A DNA stretch of 64,000 bases from Ascarosepion bandense (taxonomy: Eukaryota > Mollusca > Cephalopoda > Sepiida > Sepiidae). Under the pieces are notes generated by a model. That model made no database searches and was not told the DNA's origin. It worked only from the letters and a program-made list of their open reading frames with translations. Within the stretch, counting starts at the first letter, position 1, and each line of letters begins with the position of its first letter. Position numbers and translations under genes: made by a program. Of the stretch, positions 45,010 to 55,679 are shown piece after piece. Location: contig JBBBDQ010001156.1 in the NCBI GenBank assembly GCA_037127315.1, positions 3,072,001 to 3,136,000 on the forward strand, given 5' to 3'.

Positions 45010-45562
45010 GCGTCAATATGTGCGTCTTTGTGCAGTGGCTGTCAGCTCGAAAAGCGAAATCGAAGAGCGGAGTTCGAACTCCAGATGAATTCGTTGCATT
45101 CACTTACCTACAAATACGCTTGGGTAAAGGTAATAATCTCTCTTTTCTCCATCCAGTTATGAGTTAAATAGCAGGACAGATTCGGTTCTATATCCTTGGC
45201 TGGCAAGTGAAGAAAGGCGACTTAGAAAATTTGATACTCATGAGAAATATTCAAGGCAAGGGTGTAGCAGGAAGCAGCAGCTATTTTACCTATTCCAACT
45301 TGTGTAAAAGGAAAACATAACATGAGAATTAGAGTAATGAGACAAACATTGCTTAGAGTTAAAATTACAGGAAGATATAGAGACCATGATGAACTATGAC
45401 CTGAAGGGAATCGCCCCAAAAATGAGAAAGTGTCTCAGAAGTCTTTTGTAATATTCACTCATTCTACTAGGAGTAAAAAGTAATGGCGACCTACTACGGG
45501 AAAATATTTTTTTCGAGATATGATCGCCTAAGCATGTATCACGTATGGCACTTAACTGACTA
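45010..45562 (+). mobile_element. SINE family A interrupted by a LINE segment
   Basis: Head TATGTGCGTCTTTGTGCAGT (about 45017) and body to TATCCTTGGCTGGCAA at 45205, then 266 bp of LINE-tail sequence (45206-45471), then the SINE resumes at TAAAAAGTAATGGCGACC and ends CACTTAACTGACTAAC. About 15 bases of SINE (the CCAGTCTACCGCAGA region) were lost at the junction. Confidence 0.85.
45206..45471 (+). pseudogene. LINE-tail segment inserted in a SINE
   Basis: Reads KKGDLENLILMRNIQGKGVA on the plus strand. It is an almost identical, inverted copy of 46626-46889 (two substitutions and one 2-bp difference noticed by eye). Confidence 0.9.
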
Positions 45563-45839
45563 ACCGTGACAATATTAGTAAAACAATTTTCAGTACAATG
45601 GTACATGACAAATGATCAGTTATTTAAGTGACATACACTTTGTCTGTCCTGCCATTTAACCCATGAAGAGATGAATTTCTCATTCCGTGTCGATATCTAC
45701 GGCTCCACCGGGTACATCCGTGATAAACGATACTACTCCTTACAATAATTTTCTATTCAAGATCTTTTTCTGCTTATTTTTTATTTTTATTTTTGCTTTT
45801 TTAGTTAGGTGGATTATTTTTTTGAATCGCTACTGTAGA

Positions 45840-46135
45840 AAAGAGTTTACTGGGTATTTTTGGTAATGGAAACGACATTCTGCTTCTACAAATCCAAATC
45901 ACCTTTATTTCCTTTGTTTTCCAAATGTAAGAAGGAAGTTCCATTCCGGCAGTCTTTTTTTTCCCCGAGAACTGCCTCTTTATTAAACAGTCTATTGCAT
46001 GAAAGATTCTCTGAAAAATTTAATCCGTTGTCAGTCGATATCCATCCTGTTCTCATACCTCAACTTCCTACTGTTATCTCTTCAACTCATATTTCCCATC
46101 ATGAAATGAAAAAAAAATCATTATCATCCTAACTG
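45840..46135 (+). pseudogene. CR1-like LINE tail
   Basis: An open 90-codon stretch contains KKEVPFRQSFFSPRTASLLN then SLLHERFSEKFNPLS, with the S-F-F-x-P-R-T-A-x-L-x-N-S-L ending. The W of the L-W-N signature is replaced by L. Followed by an A-run (46108-46116). Confidence 0.75.
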
Positions 46136-46429
46136 CAGCCCTCGACTTATAGAGACAGTCATGCAGCAATATATTCGAATTAAATCTATTAGAAACAGGT
46201 GTAAATCAGCATTATTCGTACATCAGAAGTTACTTTTTTGTATGAATTTCATTTTGTGATAATGTAGCTAAAATCGGAAGAAACATAGATTAATCATCTA
46301 CAGAAGGAAATGCTAACGACCGAACAGTAAATTTAAAATATTTGACTATTTTTTATTGTTTTGCCGTATTTTACATCGCTGTCATCACCACTTTCTACTA
46401 TCTCCTAATTGTGGTTCATTGTGACTTTC

Positions 46430-46632
46430 AAGGCAGAATAGTACAATGGCGCTGTAGAAGTTACTCCGTCCCTCATCCTAGAAGTTAAAGAGTTATAACC
46501 TATAAGAAAGCAAAGATATCGGACCCAGTTTGTATTGATAACTGCGTGAAAAAAAATTGATTCCTTTTCCCAGTGAATTTGAACCTGGCTCTCGGATTAC
46601 TCAATCTGAACCGCTATCCATTACACCTAGTA
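46430..46632 (-). mobile_element. Possible third tRNA-like SINE head
   Basis: On the minus strand TAGGTGTAATGGATAGCGGT (about 46630-46611) resembles an A-box region and CCAGGTTCAAATTCACTGG (about 46585-46567) a B-box. The body differs from families A and B. It lies directly after the LINE tail at 46626-46960. Confidence 0.45.
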
Positions 46633-46960
46633 GAATGAGTGAATATTACAAAAGACTTCTGAGACACTTTCTCATTTTTGGGGCGATTCCCTTCAGGTCA
46701 TAGTTCATCATGGTCTCTATATCTTCCTGTAATTTTAACTCTAAGCAATGTTTGTCTCATTACTCTAATTCTCATGTTGTTTTCCTTTTACACAAGCTGG
46801 AATAGGTAGAATAGCTGCTGCTTCCTGCTACACCCTTGCCTTGAATATTTCTCATGAGTATCAAATTTTCTAAGTCGCCTTTCTTCACTATGTGCCCTAG
46901 ATATTTCTCATACCTTGTTTTTTCCTAAGCAAGAGTTATTTTCGTTCCAATTTTCTTTAA
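46626..46960 (-). pseudogene. RTE-like LINE tail, source of the 45206 insertion
   Basis: The minus strand reads YEKYLGHIVKKGDLENLILM then RNIQGKGVAGSSSYS, the L-G-H-I-x-x-K-G-x-L-E-N-L-x-L-T tail of the RTE-like family. Its 46626-46889 part recurs inverted at 45206-45471. Confidence 0.8.
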
Positions 46961-47410
46961 AACTTTATTGTTTTATATTTGTTTTTCATTTAATTTTTTA
47001 AAAATTTTTCATTTGTTTAATTTAAAATTAAAAAAGTTCATTTAAAAGTTTTCATTTGTTTCTTTAAAACTTTATTGTTTTATATGTTTTTCATGCTTTG
47101 TTTATATTATTCTCAGCATCTTTTAATAGAAACAAATCTCTTTTATCTCAACTCTCTTCAATGTCTTTGAAGAAATGTTTCAGTATTTATTGCCATATCA
47201 CTTTATCACTGCTGAGCACTTATTTTTTCGTCACAAAAATTTTCCTATCTTTTCTTTTTTTTTTTTGTTGTTTAGTTTTTCTAAGGCATTTATCGCTACA
47301 CCAATGAGTCACATTGTCAATAGTCTATTCCAATGTTGCCTATATCTATAATTGCTTTTCTGGAGGTCACCAAAGTGTAGTTTTTATCATATACTATCCT
47401 TAATACTGTA

Positions 47411-47567
47411 GGTGAGTAGTCTCAAACACGAAATGCAAGATAGTTTTTCCCAAAAAGAGTGTAGATTAATAGTCTCAAACACATAAACGCATAAGAGTTC
47501 TTCCCAAAGAAAGTGTAGACCAGTAGTCTTTTGAGAACGCAACAAGAGTTCTTCCCAAATAGAGTCA
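47411..47567 (+). repeat. Imperfect tandem repeat, ~55 bp x 3
   Basis: Three units share AGTCTCAAACAC (or AGTCTTTTGAGAAC), then AGTTCTTCCCAAA and GAGTGTAGA. Not coding. Confidence 0.7.
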
Positions 47568-47754
47568 TTTCCTCCCCAGTGGGCTAGAAGTAGACATATT
47601 TATATCTCATCAAATTTCGTGGTCGGCGTGATTTTGCGTCAATTTGACAGCATAGAACAATATGGTTTTCTCACGAGATTCTTTTCACATACAGACGTCC
47701 ATGAGGTAAGTTGTTTTTTAAAACTTCAAATACCAAATATATTTTTTTTTTTAT

Positions 47755-48070
47755 AAGCGTTTCACCCCGAGCAAGGCATGTCACTGCCACTACTGCGCAG
47801 GGGGCTACGTAGAGTGGAGAAAGGCTGATTAAATATAGGAAATGACAGAGGGTGGGTGATAGGCGGGTAAGGATACCGAGAATGAGGGTTGGGTAGATGA
47901 GAGTGTTGTGAGAATAGTTGAGAGTTAGTGTGATAGGAGGTGTCTATTGACCCTACATTTAAACACCTGGAGATTGTAACTGTCGGGAAAGCAGACTTGT
48001 GGAAGGGAGTTCCACAGGCGGGAAGCGCGAGAAAAGAAGCTGTTGGAGTAGAATTTACGGTTATAAGTAA
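47755..48070 (-). pseudogene. CR1-like LINE 3' end
   Basis: Fourth copy of the family end: TCACTGCCACTACTGCGCAG on the left and, on the minus strand, the SFFSRxSRLWNSL words near 48035-47995. More diverged than 22070. Confidence 0.75.
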
Positions 48071-48249
48071 ACCATAGTCAAACTATGGAAGGTAAGCCTC
48101 TAAAACATGTTAGACTTTCAGGATTGTCTGGGCAATATTCGATGATATTTTCCCGAAAAAGAAAAGGTGAAACGCTGGACAGACTCTCTTTTTAAGTTGT
48201 TTTCATCATTGGTGACACGAAGCAATAAGGCTCCACTTCTGATGCTAAA

Positions 48250-48720
48250 TGAAGAAAAAAATGTCTTCTATGTGACGTGAATCTTCAGCACTTTGGCAAT
48301 CATGCCTCTCTATAATTTTTTATTCCTTATAGATTTAATATCTTTTGTCTTTTGTCCCTCTCTCCAAAACTCTGCTCTGCCATTCATTCACTCAAGCTTA
48401 CAAGGTTATGCGATGCTACCTTTTCTGTTTTACCTTCAATCCGTTCTGTATAAAAATTTTCCAAGGCCTCTTTCCGCATTATGTACACCAAAATTTCAAC
48501 TACCCCATCCTGAAGTTAAGTCTCTTGTGTTGCTATTATCTATAGAAAGTCGTTTCTACATATTCTGTTCATAGTATTCTCAGCATTCTTATATAAAAGC
48601 CTATTTCTAATAGTTCAAATTTCTTCTTCATCTATGAAGAGATCGTCCAGCATTCACTCCCATATAAAAGCTCTGATGCTATATAACAGTTCAGTAACAG
48701 TTTCTGATCATTTTCAAATA
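48250..48720 (-). pseudogene. RTE-like LINE tail, copy 1
   Basis: The minus strand reads LLYGSECWTISS-stop-MKKK then IRMLRILWTEYVE (about 48690-48570), followed by degraded L-E-N-L-type words. Truncated upstream. Confidence 0.75.
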
Positions 48721-48734
48721 TTCTTCGATCTTCT

Positions 48735-49100
48735 GTGTCCTTTAAAACGTATGCGGTCATAGCTCTCTACAACTTTCTCTCCTTTTTCACACTTGGCAAT
48801 GTTTGTATTTTTACTATCACTTCATTATGCCTCGCCATCCCTGTTCTGTCATTCATTGAAACAAACTCATTGAATAGGTTACTCACTATTGCTTTTTGTT
48901 CCTCCTTCTGTCCGGATATCCTGTAAGTGTCAAATTTTCCAGTTCTTCTTTCTTTAACATATGTTCTAGAAAATTCAATTTCTGATTCAAATCGTCATTT
49001 ACTGTGTCCAGTTTCCTAAACAAATTCTCGTTGATTAAATGCTACGTTCATGGTATTCTCAGCATCCTTCTGTAGGACCACATCTCTGTTATTTCATGTT
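48735..49100 (-). pseudogene. RTE-like LINE tail, copy 2
   Basis: The minus strand reads EMWSYRRMLRIP then LNFLEHMLKKEELENLTLTG (about 48985-48915) and VTYSMSLFQ-stop-MTEQGW. It lies head-to-tail with the copy at 48250. Confidence 0.8.
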
Positions 49101-50010
49101 TTCTCTTTCATGTGTAAGAAAATTATAGGAGAGCTGATTTCACATAGCAAATCTGATTAAAATAATTCTCCTTCAGTTTTTAATACAGTGAATGACATTT
49201 CAAATTGTATGTGATAAAAGGCTTTCATTATTCAATGCTGTATGTGTACCACTTCTATCATAGGTTCCTTCCCGCCTTCGGCATACTTTACAGGATGATT
49301 GGCGCTACAGTGTTTTTATAATCGTTATCACCATTGTTACAATAATTTGAATATTATTACAACTATTCCATCTTCATATGGGGATGCTTCGCATGCATAT
49401 TGTATTATCGGGACGTAATCGGAGGCTAAACACTGAAGGGCTGAAAATCGAATTATCGCAAACGTTATCCCATTAAGACGACAAACGCTGAGCTGACGAA
49501 TCATTAGGACAGCCTCGATCTGACGTATGATGTCACAAAAGGCCAGACGAAATGGCCAATTCATTTAACTTCTTGCAGGGGTTCGTTTTCCCTCCAATCC
49601 ACCTTAAGGTCCCAGCTTCATGAAAGTAGTCCTCCCTTAACCAAGACGCTGCCTACCTACTCAGGGTGTTAGCTGGTAAGGGTCGGTAAAATCTTGTGTT
49701 AAAAACCTCAGGCCAACCGAAATAAGTCCACTCATATTGCTAATTGCGTTAGAATCTTAGTTGCCATTTCCCTGTATGCCATCTTTAAAATTATCAACCA
49801 CGCGAATATTTAGAAATTAGAAACTTCCATTAGTCGGATGGGAGATATTGTCCACGGATGAACGCATATACACACACAGACATATACGTGGTTCCGACAG
49901 TTACTCAAGCTTAATACTGGATAGTCCAGAAAATTCGATTGCTTATTAAGTAGAAAATTTACTTAATAAACCGATCGAAGTTTTTGACAACCTAATATTT
50001 ACATACCTAT
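49101..50010. other. No recognisable gene
   Basis: Unassigned. A GC-richer part at 49380-49720 contains no known motif on either strand. Confidence 0.4.
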
Positions 50011-50303
50011 GTGCGTTGTGGCGCAGTGGATATCGGCTCTGAACGAGAAATCGGGGAACCGAGTTCGAATTCCAGTTGAATTCCTTGCATTCACTTACGC
50101 GCAAATACCCTTGGGAAAGGTATTAATCCGTCTCTTCCCTACAGTTATGGGTTAAATAGTAGGACAGATTGGGTTCTATAGCCTTGGTCGGCAACCAGTC
50201 TACTGCAGAAAGCAATGACAACCTACTGCGGGATAATCTTCTGCCCAGTCAGTCATGTCTCTTTCGAGACATGATTGCGCATGGCACTTAACTGACTGAC
50301 TGC
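50010..50303 (+). mobile_element. SINE family A, near-consensus copy
   Basis: TATGTGCGTTGTGGCGCAGT head, AGTTCGAATTCCAGTTGAAT B-box side, complete body, CTTAACTGACTGACTG tail. Only a short deletion next to CATGATTGCGCATGGCAC. Probably one of the youngest copies here and the best reference for the family. Confidence 0.93.
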
Positions 50304-50336
50304 TATATGAATCTATATCTTTCAAAGTGTGGCCAA

Positions 50337-50399
<63 letters not shown>
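50337..50399 (+). repeat. (ATCT)n microsatellite
   Basis: About fifteen perfect ATCT units. A shorter ATCT then CAGT/CTGT series lies at 50460-50502. The ISIYLS-rich frames are artefacts. Confidence 0.97.
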
Positions 50400-50734
50400 A
50401 TTTTCTATTGCAATCTATCTCAGTCTGTTCCGTATTTTCTACTCAATCTCAATTTGTTCATATCTATCTATCTATCTCAGTCAGTCAGTCAGTCTGTCTG
50501 TCAATATATAAATCTAGCTGTTTTTTCGTTTGTTTACGTCTATTTATCTGCTGACGTAACCAAAATGTTCGTGCACTTATAAATTAGAAAGTCTACTTAA
50601 GAAACCAAACGAAACGTTTGACTAACCCAATACATTGACATTTCATTAATTTCAATTTTAATCGGAAAATTTAGAATAAAATTACAAATACAATATTTTA
50701 CTTCTGTTCGTGACGTAACCCTTCTCTCCTTTAT

Positions 50735-50787
50735 CTATCTATATATATCTCTATCTATCCGTCTCTCTCTCTCTATCTCTCTCTCTC

Positions 50788-50818
<31 letters not shown>

Positions 50819-50880
50819 ATATAATTTGAATATATACAAATTTGAACTTTGTATCTCATCATATATATATATATATAGGG
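50735..50880 (+). repeat. Mixed (CT)n and (TA)n low-complexity tract
   Basis: TCTC runs at 50760-50785, then (TA)n at 50786-50822 and 50862-50876. Confidence 0.9.
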
Positions 50881-50965
50881 TGAAAATGATAAATTGTATA
50901 AAATTTCAATAACAATGGCATCTCATTTTTACAGATATATTTAAATATCTTGAAAAAAAAGGATT

Positions 50966-51470
50966 AAATTAATTCAATAAAATCGCTGTTGGCTTCAAAT
51001 TCGGGCTCCAGAAAACTTCTGACACTCCTGTAACTCTTCTGGGCGGTTTTCTAGATAAAGTAGTTGAATGCTGCCATAATCTTTGTCTTTAGTTCATCTT
51101 TGGTGTTACAAAGAGTTTTGTTAGTCTCTCACGTAACTGCGCCCATCACATACTAATCAAGATAGTTACAGGCTGTGGAGTTATGTGGCCAGATATATGA
51201 GATAATGTGGTCGCGGAATTCATGTGACATCCATGACTGGATGCTTCTGCTTATGTGACATGGTGCAAATCCCTGCTCTTCCTGTAGGATCTTTCATCAG
51301 TCATCTTCTTTGCCAAAAGCAACACTACTTTCTGATGGCTCTTAATGTAGACCTTCATGTTGAGTCTTCTGGGAAGATGAATGGCGACATAACGTCACCA
51401 TCAATAGGGATCAATCCAAACACGTTCGTAACCCAAATTATCCTCATCCAATCTCCCTTGCAATGTCTTC
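50966..51470 (-). pseudogene. Mariner-like transposase C-terminal relic
   Basis: On the minus strand: FGLIPIDGDVMSPFIFPED (about 51425-51370), LQEEQGFAPCHISRSIQSWM (about 51288-51230), a degraded SPDLNPLDY region, and ETNKTLCNTKDELKTKIMAA then FRSFLEPEFEANSDFIE-like text (about 51140-50966). This matches the second half of an IS630/mariner transposase family in which the last residues are E-A-N-G-D-x-x-E. The same family recurs at 63436. Stops throughout. Confidence 0.8.
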
Positions 51471-51474
51471 AGTT

Positions 51475-52857
51475 TGACACCGAAACTTTATGAAACGCTT
51501 TGTATTAGTTCTTCCGGCGATAATACCAAGCAATACAGAATGTTGTTACTAAATTTCTAGCGGGTGAATTGCATAATGGTGCTCTTGTTCTCACAGACAG
51601 CACCCAACTGAACCTACTATAATGTTCATTAGAATGAAATAACGTGCATGCGTAAAATTAAATTAATTTTGCCATCGCATTTTGCGCGTGTGTTTGTGTG
51701 TGTATATAAAAAACAAATATATATGTTGGATTTACAACAACTACATCAAGTAGACGTCTTACATTTGACTATTTGTCCATTTCCAGACATCTACAATAAA
51801 ACATCTGTCTACATTCACAATATAAAAAATAATGGTTGATAAAACAACTAACACCAAGAAAACAACAAAAGCAAACTACAGATTCTCAAGGCAATATTCA
51901 TTAAAACACTTAAGCCGTCAATTAATAGAATCAGCTATGAATATTGTACTAATGTTTTAAAACGTTTGTAAAAAGAACGGTTTTTTCATGCTTTAGCACG
52001 TGCATGAACATGACATTACAGAGGATAAAAAAATTCCATTTTGGATAATTTTCACGTTCAAATAAACGCTATCAATTTATCAACTGTTATATTTGAAGCA
52101 GAAAAATGTACAGTAATTTTTAGCAACACAGTTTTGCGGTTATATTTTGTTACCATAACAAACACCCTTGAAGATGATCTCTGAAAGAGCTTGAAAGTAC
52201 TTGGGTAGCTTGAGAAATGAATGATAATAACATCTCTCAACGTTACAGCTCATTTCTGACATCTTTCAATTATAATACGCGAAAGATTATCTGTGAGTAT
52301 GAACGGATTTTATTAAAAATATGCAGACATAATGTTTGCAATTTATTTAATCTGACATGTTTAAAAGAAAATTTGCTGCCGAAATACACAAATCATATAT
52401 ATATAATTTTGTATTATGACAGAAATCATTTCTTCTTATACAAGCTTCATTAAAAATGACTTAACTGGATTTAAGTTTTTTTATTTAAGTTTTCTTCTGT
52501 TCTTATGATGTTATTCTTTTCTGGATAACATTGTTTTCTGGACAACATACGCGTTCATAATATAAAAATAATAGCCTCAACTAAATGTAATAGAAAGATA
52601 AATATATTATCAGCATTATTAATGAATTAAGAAGAAAAACAATCAATAATAACTGTGTCCACGATCAAAATGTGCTGACAGTGTTTGTAAAATAAAACTC
52701 GGACTACATACACAAAACAATGCATACATCCAGTTAAAAGTAAAAGTAAAATTATCCTTGTTAATGTCTAAAAAATGTAGCCGAAAGCGCTAGGATATAC
52801 AAAATATATTTAGAGAGTTTCGTCATAATTTATGTCCCAAAAAAAGAAGATATATAT
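51475..52857. other. No recognisable gene
   Basis: Unassigned AT-rich DNA. Short frames at 51648 and 52217 carry no recognised motif. Confidence 0.4.
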
Positions 52858-53136
52858 ATATAGTCATCAGGAGAAAGTCCTTTTTCGCTGTATCACAGCT
52901 CATCAGTACGGTTAGACATCCGATTGCTTCTATCTAGGATAGAAATCCGACCGAAATGGCGTCAGTCGGCAATTCTATCCTTAAGCTATGGGCGCTCGGT
53001 GGAGGAAGACAGACTTGAACGTGTTATTTACACAATATGAACACACGCGAGTAGCTGAGAGTGTTCAAATTCATTACTGAATGAACAATGCGGCTACTGT
53101 TTTTAAAGTCTATCATTTTATTTATTTGCATATATA
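52858..53136 (-). repeat. Hammerhead-bearing repeat, degenerate ribozyme
   Basis: The minus strand has CTGATGA (52906-52900), stem II GCTGT/ACAGC and GAAA (to about 52883), as in the intact motif at 58929, but the next bases (AAGGACTTTC) do not form the short stem III and the cleavage triplet is absent. A further CTGATGA follows at 52870-52864. The rest of the repeat (52985-53136) is shared with 54708-54838 and 55531-55600. Confidence 0.7.
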
Positions 53137-53149
53137 TATATATATAGGT

Positions 53150-53400
53150 TAGTGAGCAAGATCTGAAGAATACAGAGAATGTGGTGAAGTTTCGTATCCC
53201 AAGTCAGTGAACTTCTGCAGGGCCATCCTGGCAACATGGGGCCAAGCATTCTCATGAAAATGAATTACACCTTTTCGACTAACCACGTCTGGTAGCATTT
53301 TGTGTAACTGCATGTGCATTTCACCCAGAAGTTGACATGAGCCCCCGGCAGTCATCATCTGCTTATATTGCGGAATGTTGTAACGGATAAGGCCATTCAC
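53150..53400 (-). pseudogene. Mariner-like transposase fragment
   Basis: An open minus-strand frame reads LPDVVSRKGVIHFHENAWPH then VARMALQKFTDLGYETSPHS. The second catalytic D of H-D-N is replaced by E (FHENAWPH). Same family as 29893-30190. N-terminal part and C-terminal tail missing. Confidence 0.85.
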
Positions 53401-53454
53401 GATAATCTTCTGTTTGTGAAATGTCCATTTTATATAGTGTTTTCGTGCTTTGTC

Positions 53455-54165
53455 ATGAGCAAGCTATATTTTACGATTGTCATTTATTTCTTATTCCAAC
53501 TGTTATTTGATCAAGAAATGGAACATTCTAATTTCGATGAAGAAATGGAAAATTCTAATTTTGATCAAGAAATGTATCATTCTAATTTCGATGAAGAAAT
53601 GGATAATTCTAATTTTGATCAAGAAATGGATCATTCTAATTTCGATCAAGAAGTGGATCATTTTAATTTCGATCAAGAAATGGATAATTCTAATTTTGAT
53701 CAAGAAATGTATCATTCTAATTTCGATGAAGAAATGGATAATTCAAATTTCGATCAAGAAATGGATCATTCTAATTTCCATCAAGAAATGAATCATTCTA
53801 ATTTCCATCAAGAAACGAATCATTCTAATTTCCATCAAGGAATGAATCATTCTAATTTCCATCAAGAAATGAATCATTCTAATTTCGGACAAGAAATGAA
53901 TCATTCTAATTTCCATCCAGAAATGAATCATTCTAATTTCTATCAAGAAATGGATCATTCTAATTTCGATCAAGAAATGGATTATTCAAATTTCGATCAA
54001 GAAATGGATTATTCAAATTTCGATCAAGAAATGGATTATTCAAATTTCGATCAAGAAATGGATTATTCAAATTTCGATCAAGAAATGGATTATTCACATT
54101 TCTCTGATGCAGACTCGAACAAATTTAGAAACGTTGGACTCTTTTCGTTCATTGTAATCACGTGA
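53455..54165 (+). CDS. Putative secreted repeat protein; 22 x 9-residue repeat
   Basis: ATG at 53455 gives MSKLYFTIVIYFLFQLLF, a hydrophobic stretch that looks like a signal peptide or anchor, then 22 tandem units of consensus E-M-D-H-S-N-F-D-Q (27 bp each, 53517-54110), and a short tail FRNVGLFSFIVIT. Total 236 codons, no stop. Units 10-16 favour N-H-S-N-F-H-Q, units 18-22 favour D-Y-S-N-F-D-Q, so blocks amplified separately. TTTATATAG lies about 25 bp upstream of the ATG. Counterpoints: most unit differences change the residue, the minus strand and a second plus frame are also largely open (a 27-bp period keeps any stop-free frame open), and a mariner relic overlaps the region just upstream. 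It could be a plain minisatellite. No homologue known to me. Confidence 0.4.
   Translation: MSKLYFTIVIYFLFQLLFDQEMEHSNFDEEMENSNFDQEMYHSNFDEEMDNSNFDQEMDHSNFDQEVDHFNFDQEMDNSNFDQEMYHSNFDEEMDNSNFDQEMDHSNFHQEMNHSNFHQETNHSNFHQGMNHSNFHQEMNHSNFGQEMNHSNFHPEMNHSNFYQEMDHSNFDQEMDYSNFDQEMDYSNFDQEMDYSNFDQEMDYSNFDQEMDYSHFSDADSNKFRNVGLFSFIVIT
53517..54110 (+). repeat. 27-bp minisatellite, 22 units
   Basis: Consensus unit GAAATGGATCATTCTAATTT plus CGATCAA. The TCTAATTT core is nearly invariant and the positions around GATCAT and CGATCAA vary. Confidence 0.96.
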
Positions 54166-54182
54166 AATCCATTTGAATCCGT

Positions 54183-54281
54183 TGAATACACCGGTTCTCG
54201 CTCGATCACCGAAGTTAAGCAACGTTGAGCCTAGTCAGTACTTAGGTGGGTGACCGCTTGGGAATACCAGATGCTGTAAGC
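54183..54281 (+). pseudogene. 5S rRNA-derived fragment
   Basis: TGAATACACCGGTTCTCGCT, GATCACCGAAGTTAAGCAAC, AGTACTTAGGTGGGTGACCG and TTGGGAATACCAGATGCTGT follow metazoan 5S rRNA from about nucleotide 18 to the 3' end. The first ~18 nucleotides are missing and about a dozen positions differ, including in the A-box region. It is followed within about 12 bp by SINE family A. Confidence 0.88.
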
Positions 54282-54291
54282 GTATAGTGAC

Positions 54292-54452
54292 GGATGTGCG
54301 TTGTGGTGCAGTGGATATCGGCTCGGAAAGAGAAATCGGTGAGCCGAGTTCGAATTCCAGTTGAATACCCTGTATTCACTTAAGCACTGGTACCCTTGGG
54401 AAAGGTATTAATCCGTCCATTCCCTTCAGTTATGGGTTAAATAACAAGGGTA
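54292..54452 (+). mobile_element. SINE family A, 3' truncated
   Basis: Intact head (TGTGCGTTGTGGTGCAGTGG) and B-box, then body to about TTAAATAACAAGGG, after which the family sequence is lost. Confidence 0.85.
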
Positions 54453-54838
54453 GGACTTGGGTACCCTGCTCTTAAAAACAAATCCCAATGAATCGTGAAA
54501 AAGAAAAATGTTGTAAAAATAAAATAACCTTACCCAAAAAATCATTGGTTATGACCTTAAATGATCCCGTAAGGATTGATAGGTCGTTAAGCCTCAAAAA
54601 CAAACAAGCAATTATTGGGAATGAGCAATAACTTTCTTTGTGTAACTATTATGATAAATCATTAAAATATTTTCAGTAAATCTAATATTATTTTACGGAC
54701 AACCTGTTAGAACTCGGCGGAGGATAGCGAACTTTAACGTGTTATTTACACAATATGAACACGCGCTAGTAGCCGAGTATGTTGAAATTCATTACTGAAT
54801 GAACAATGCGTAAAAGCGTTAGCAGCTACTGTTTTTAA

Positions 54839-55530
54839 GGAGAAGGTATTGTTCCGTGTCTTCTCCCTTTAATTATGTGTTAAATAGCATGAGAGATAGT
54901 GGTTTATACCCTTGGTTGGCAACCAGTCTATCGCAGAAAGTAATGGAAACCTGGTGTGGGAAAGAAATCTGCCCAGTCAATCATGTTTCTTTCGTGACAC
55001 GATCGCCCAAGCGTGTTTCACATTTGACACTTAGATTAAAAATTAATGTTTCGTTACATCTTTAGTGTAATGAGCTAAAAAGCGTTAATATTGCAAAATA
55101 AATGTTTATATTGAAACCTAAATACAAATCTCTTTCTTTGTCAATGCTCATTATTTAGTGATAAATACTTTGAAAGAGATCAAACATTGTACAGTGAAAA
55201 CTTCGTCTGACTATATATAACAATGCTTTATGTATATGATTTATATATTTAGTTACTTATATAACGTACACTAAGCGAAATACTTTTCGAATACTTTTTA
55301 ATATACAGATAAATAGCTGTTTCTATTTTATTTATCCATTCATTAGGTTGTCCCCAAAGTTCGTAAACACTTGCAAAAAATTGAAATTTTACTCACAAAA
55401 ACAACAAAAATTATTGCTCAAAATAAAGAACATCATTTTCCAAGATATTCTGCTATCGATCTGCAAGCTTTCGGATCTGGTCAAAGTACCATTCAGCCGG
55501 CTTCGAATCAAAGAATTCTTGACATGCTTC
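54839..55530 (+). repeat. 692-bp duplicated segment, recipient copy
   Basis: Nearly identical to 59172-59863 with no net length change. It starts inside a SINE (GGAGAAGGTATTG) and stops inside a mariner transposase (GACATGCTTC). It is flanked by a 48-bp direct repeat with one mismatch (54791-54838 and 55531-55578). Contains the 3' half of SINE family A, about 300 bp of AT-rich DNA, and the mariner left terminus plus about 185 bp. Confidence 0.95.
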
Positions 55531-55679
55531 ATTTCTGAATGAACAATGCGTAAAAGCGTTAGCAGCTACTGTTTTTAAAGTCTATCATTTTATTTATTTG
55601 CGAGAAGCACGAGAAATGGAACTATTTTTAAAGACTTTACGGTTGCCAATTTAACTATGAAGTAATGAGACTTTGTTTC

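Noticed and set aside
53477..53973. Other open frames across the 27-bp minisatellite (second plus frame and minus frames)
   Set aside because: A repeat period divisible by three keeps any stop-free frame open; only the frame with a plausible start segment at 53455 is kept, and cautiously.
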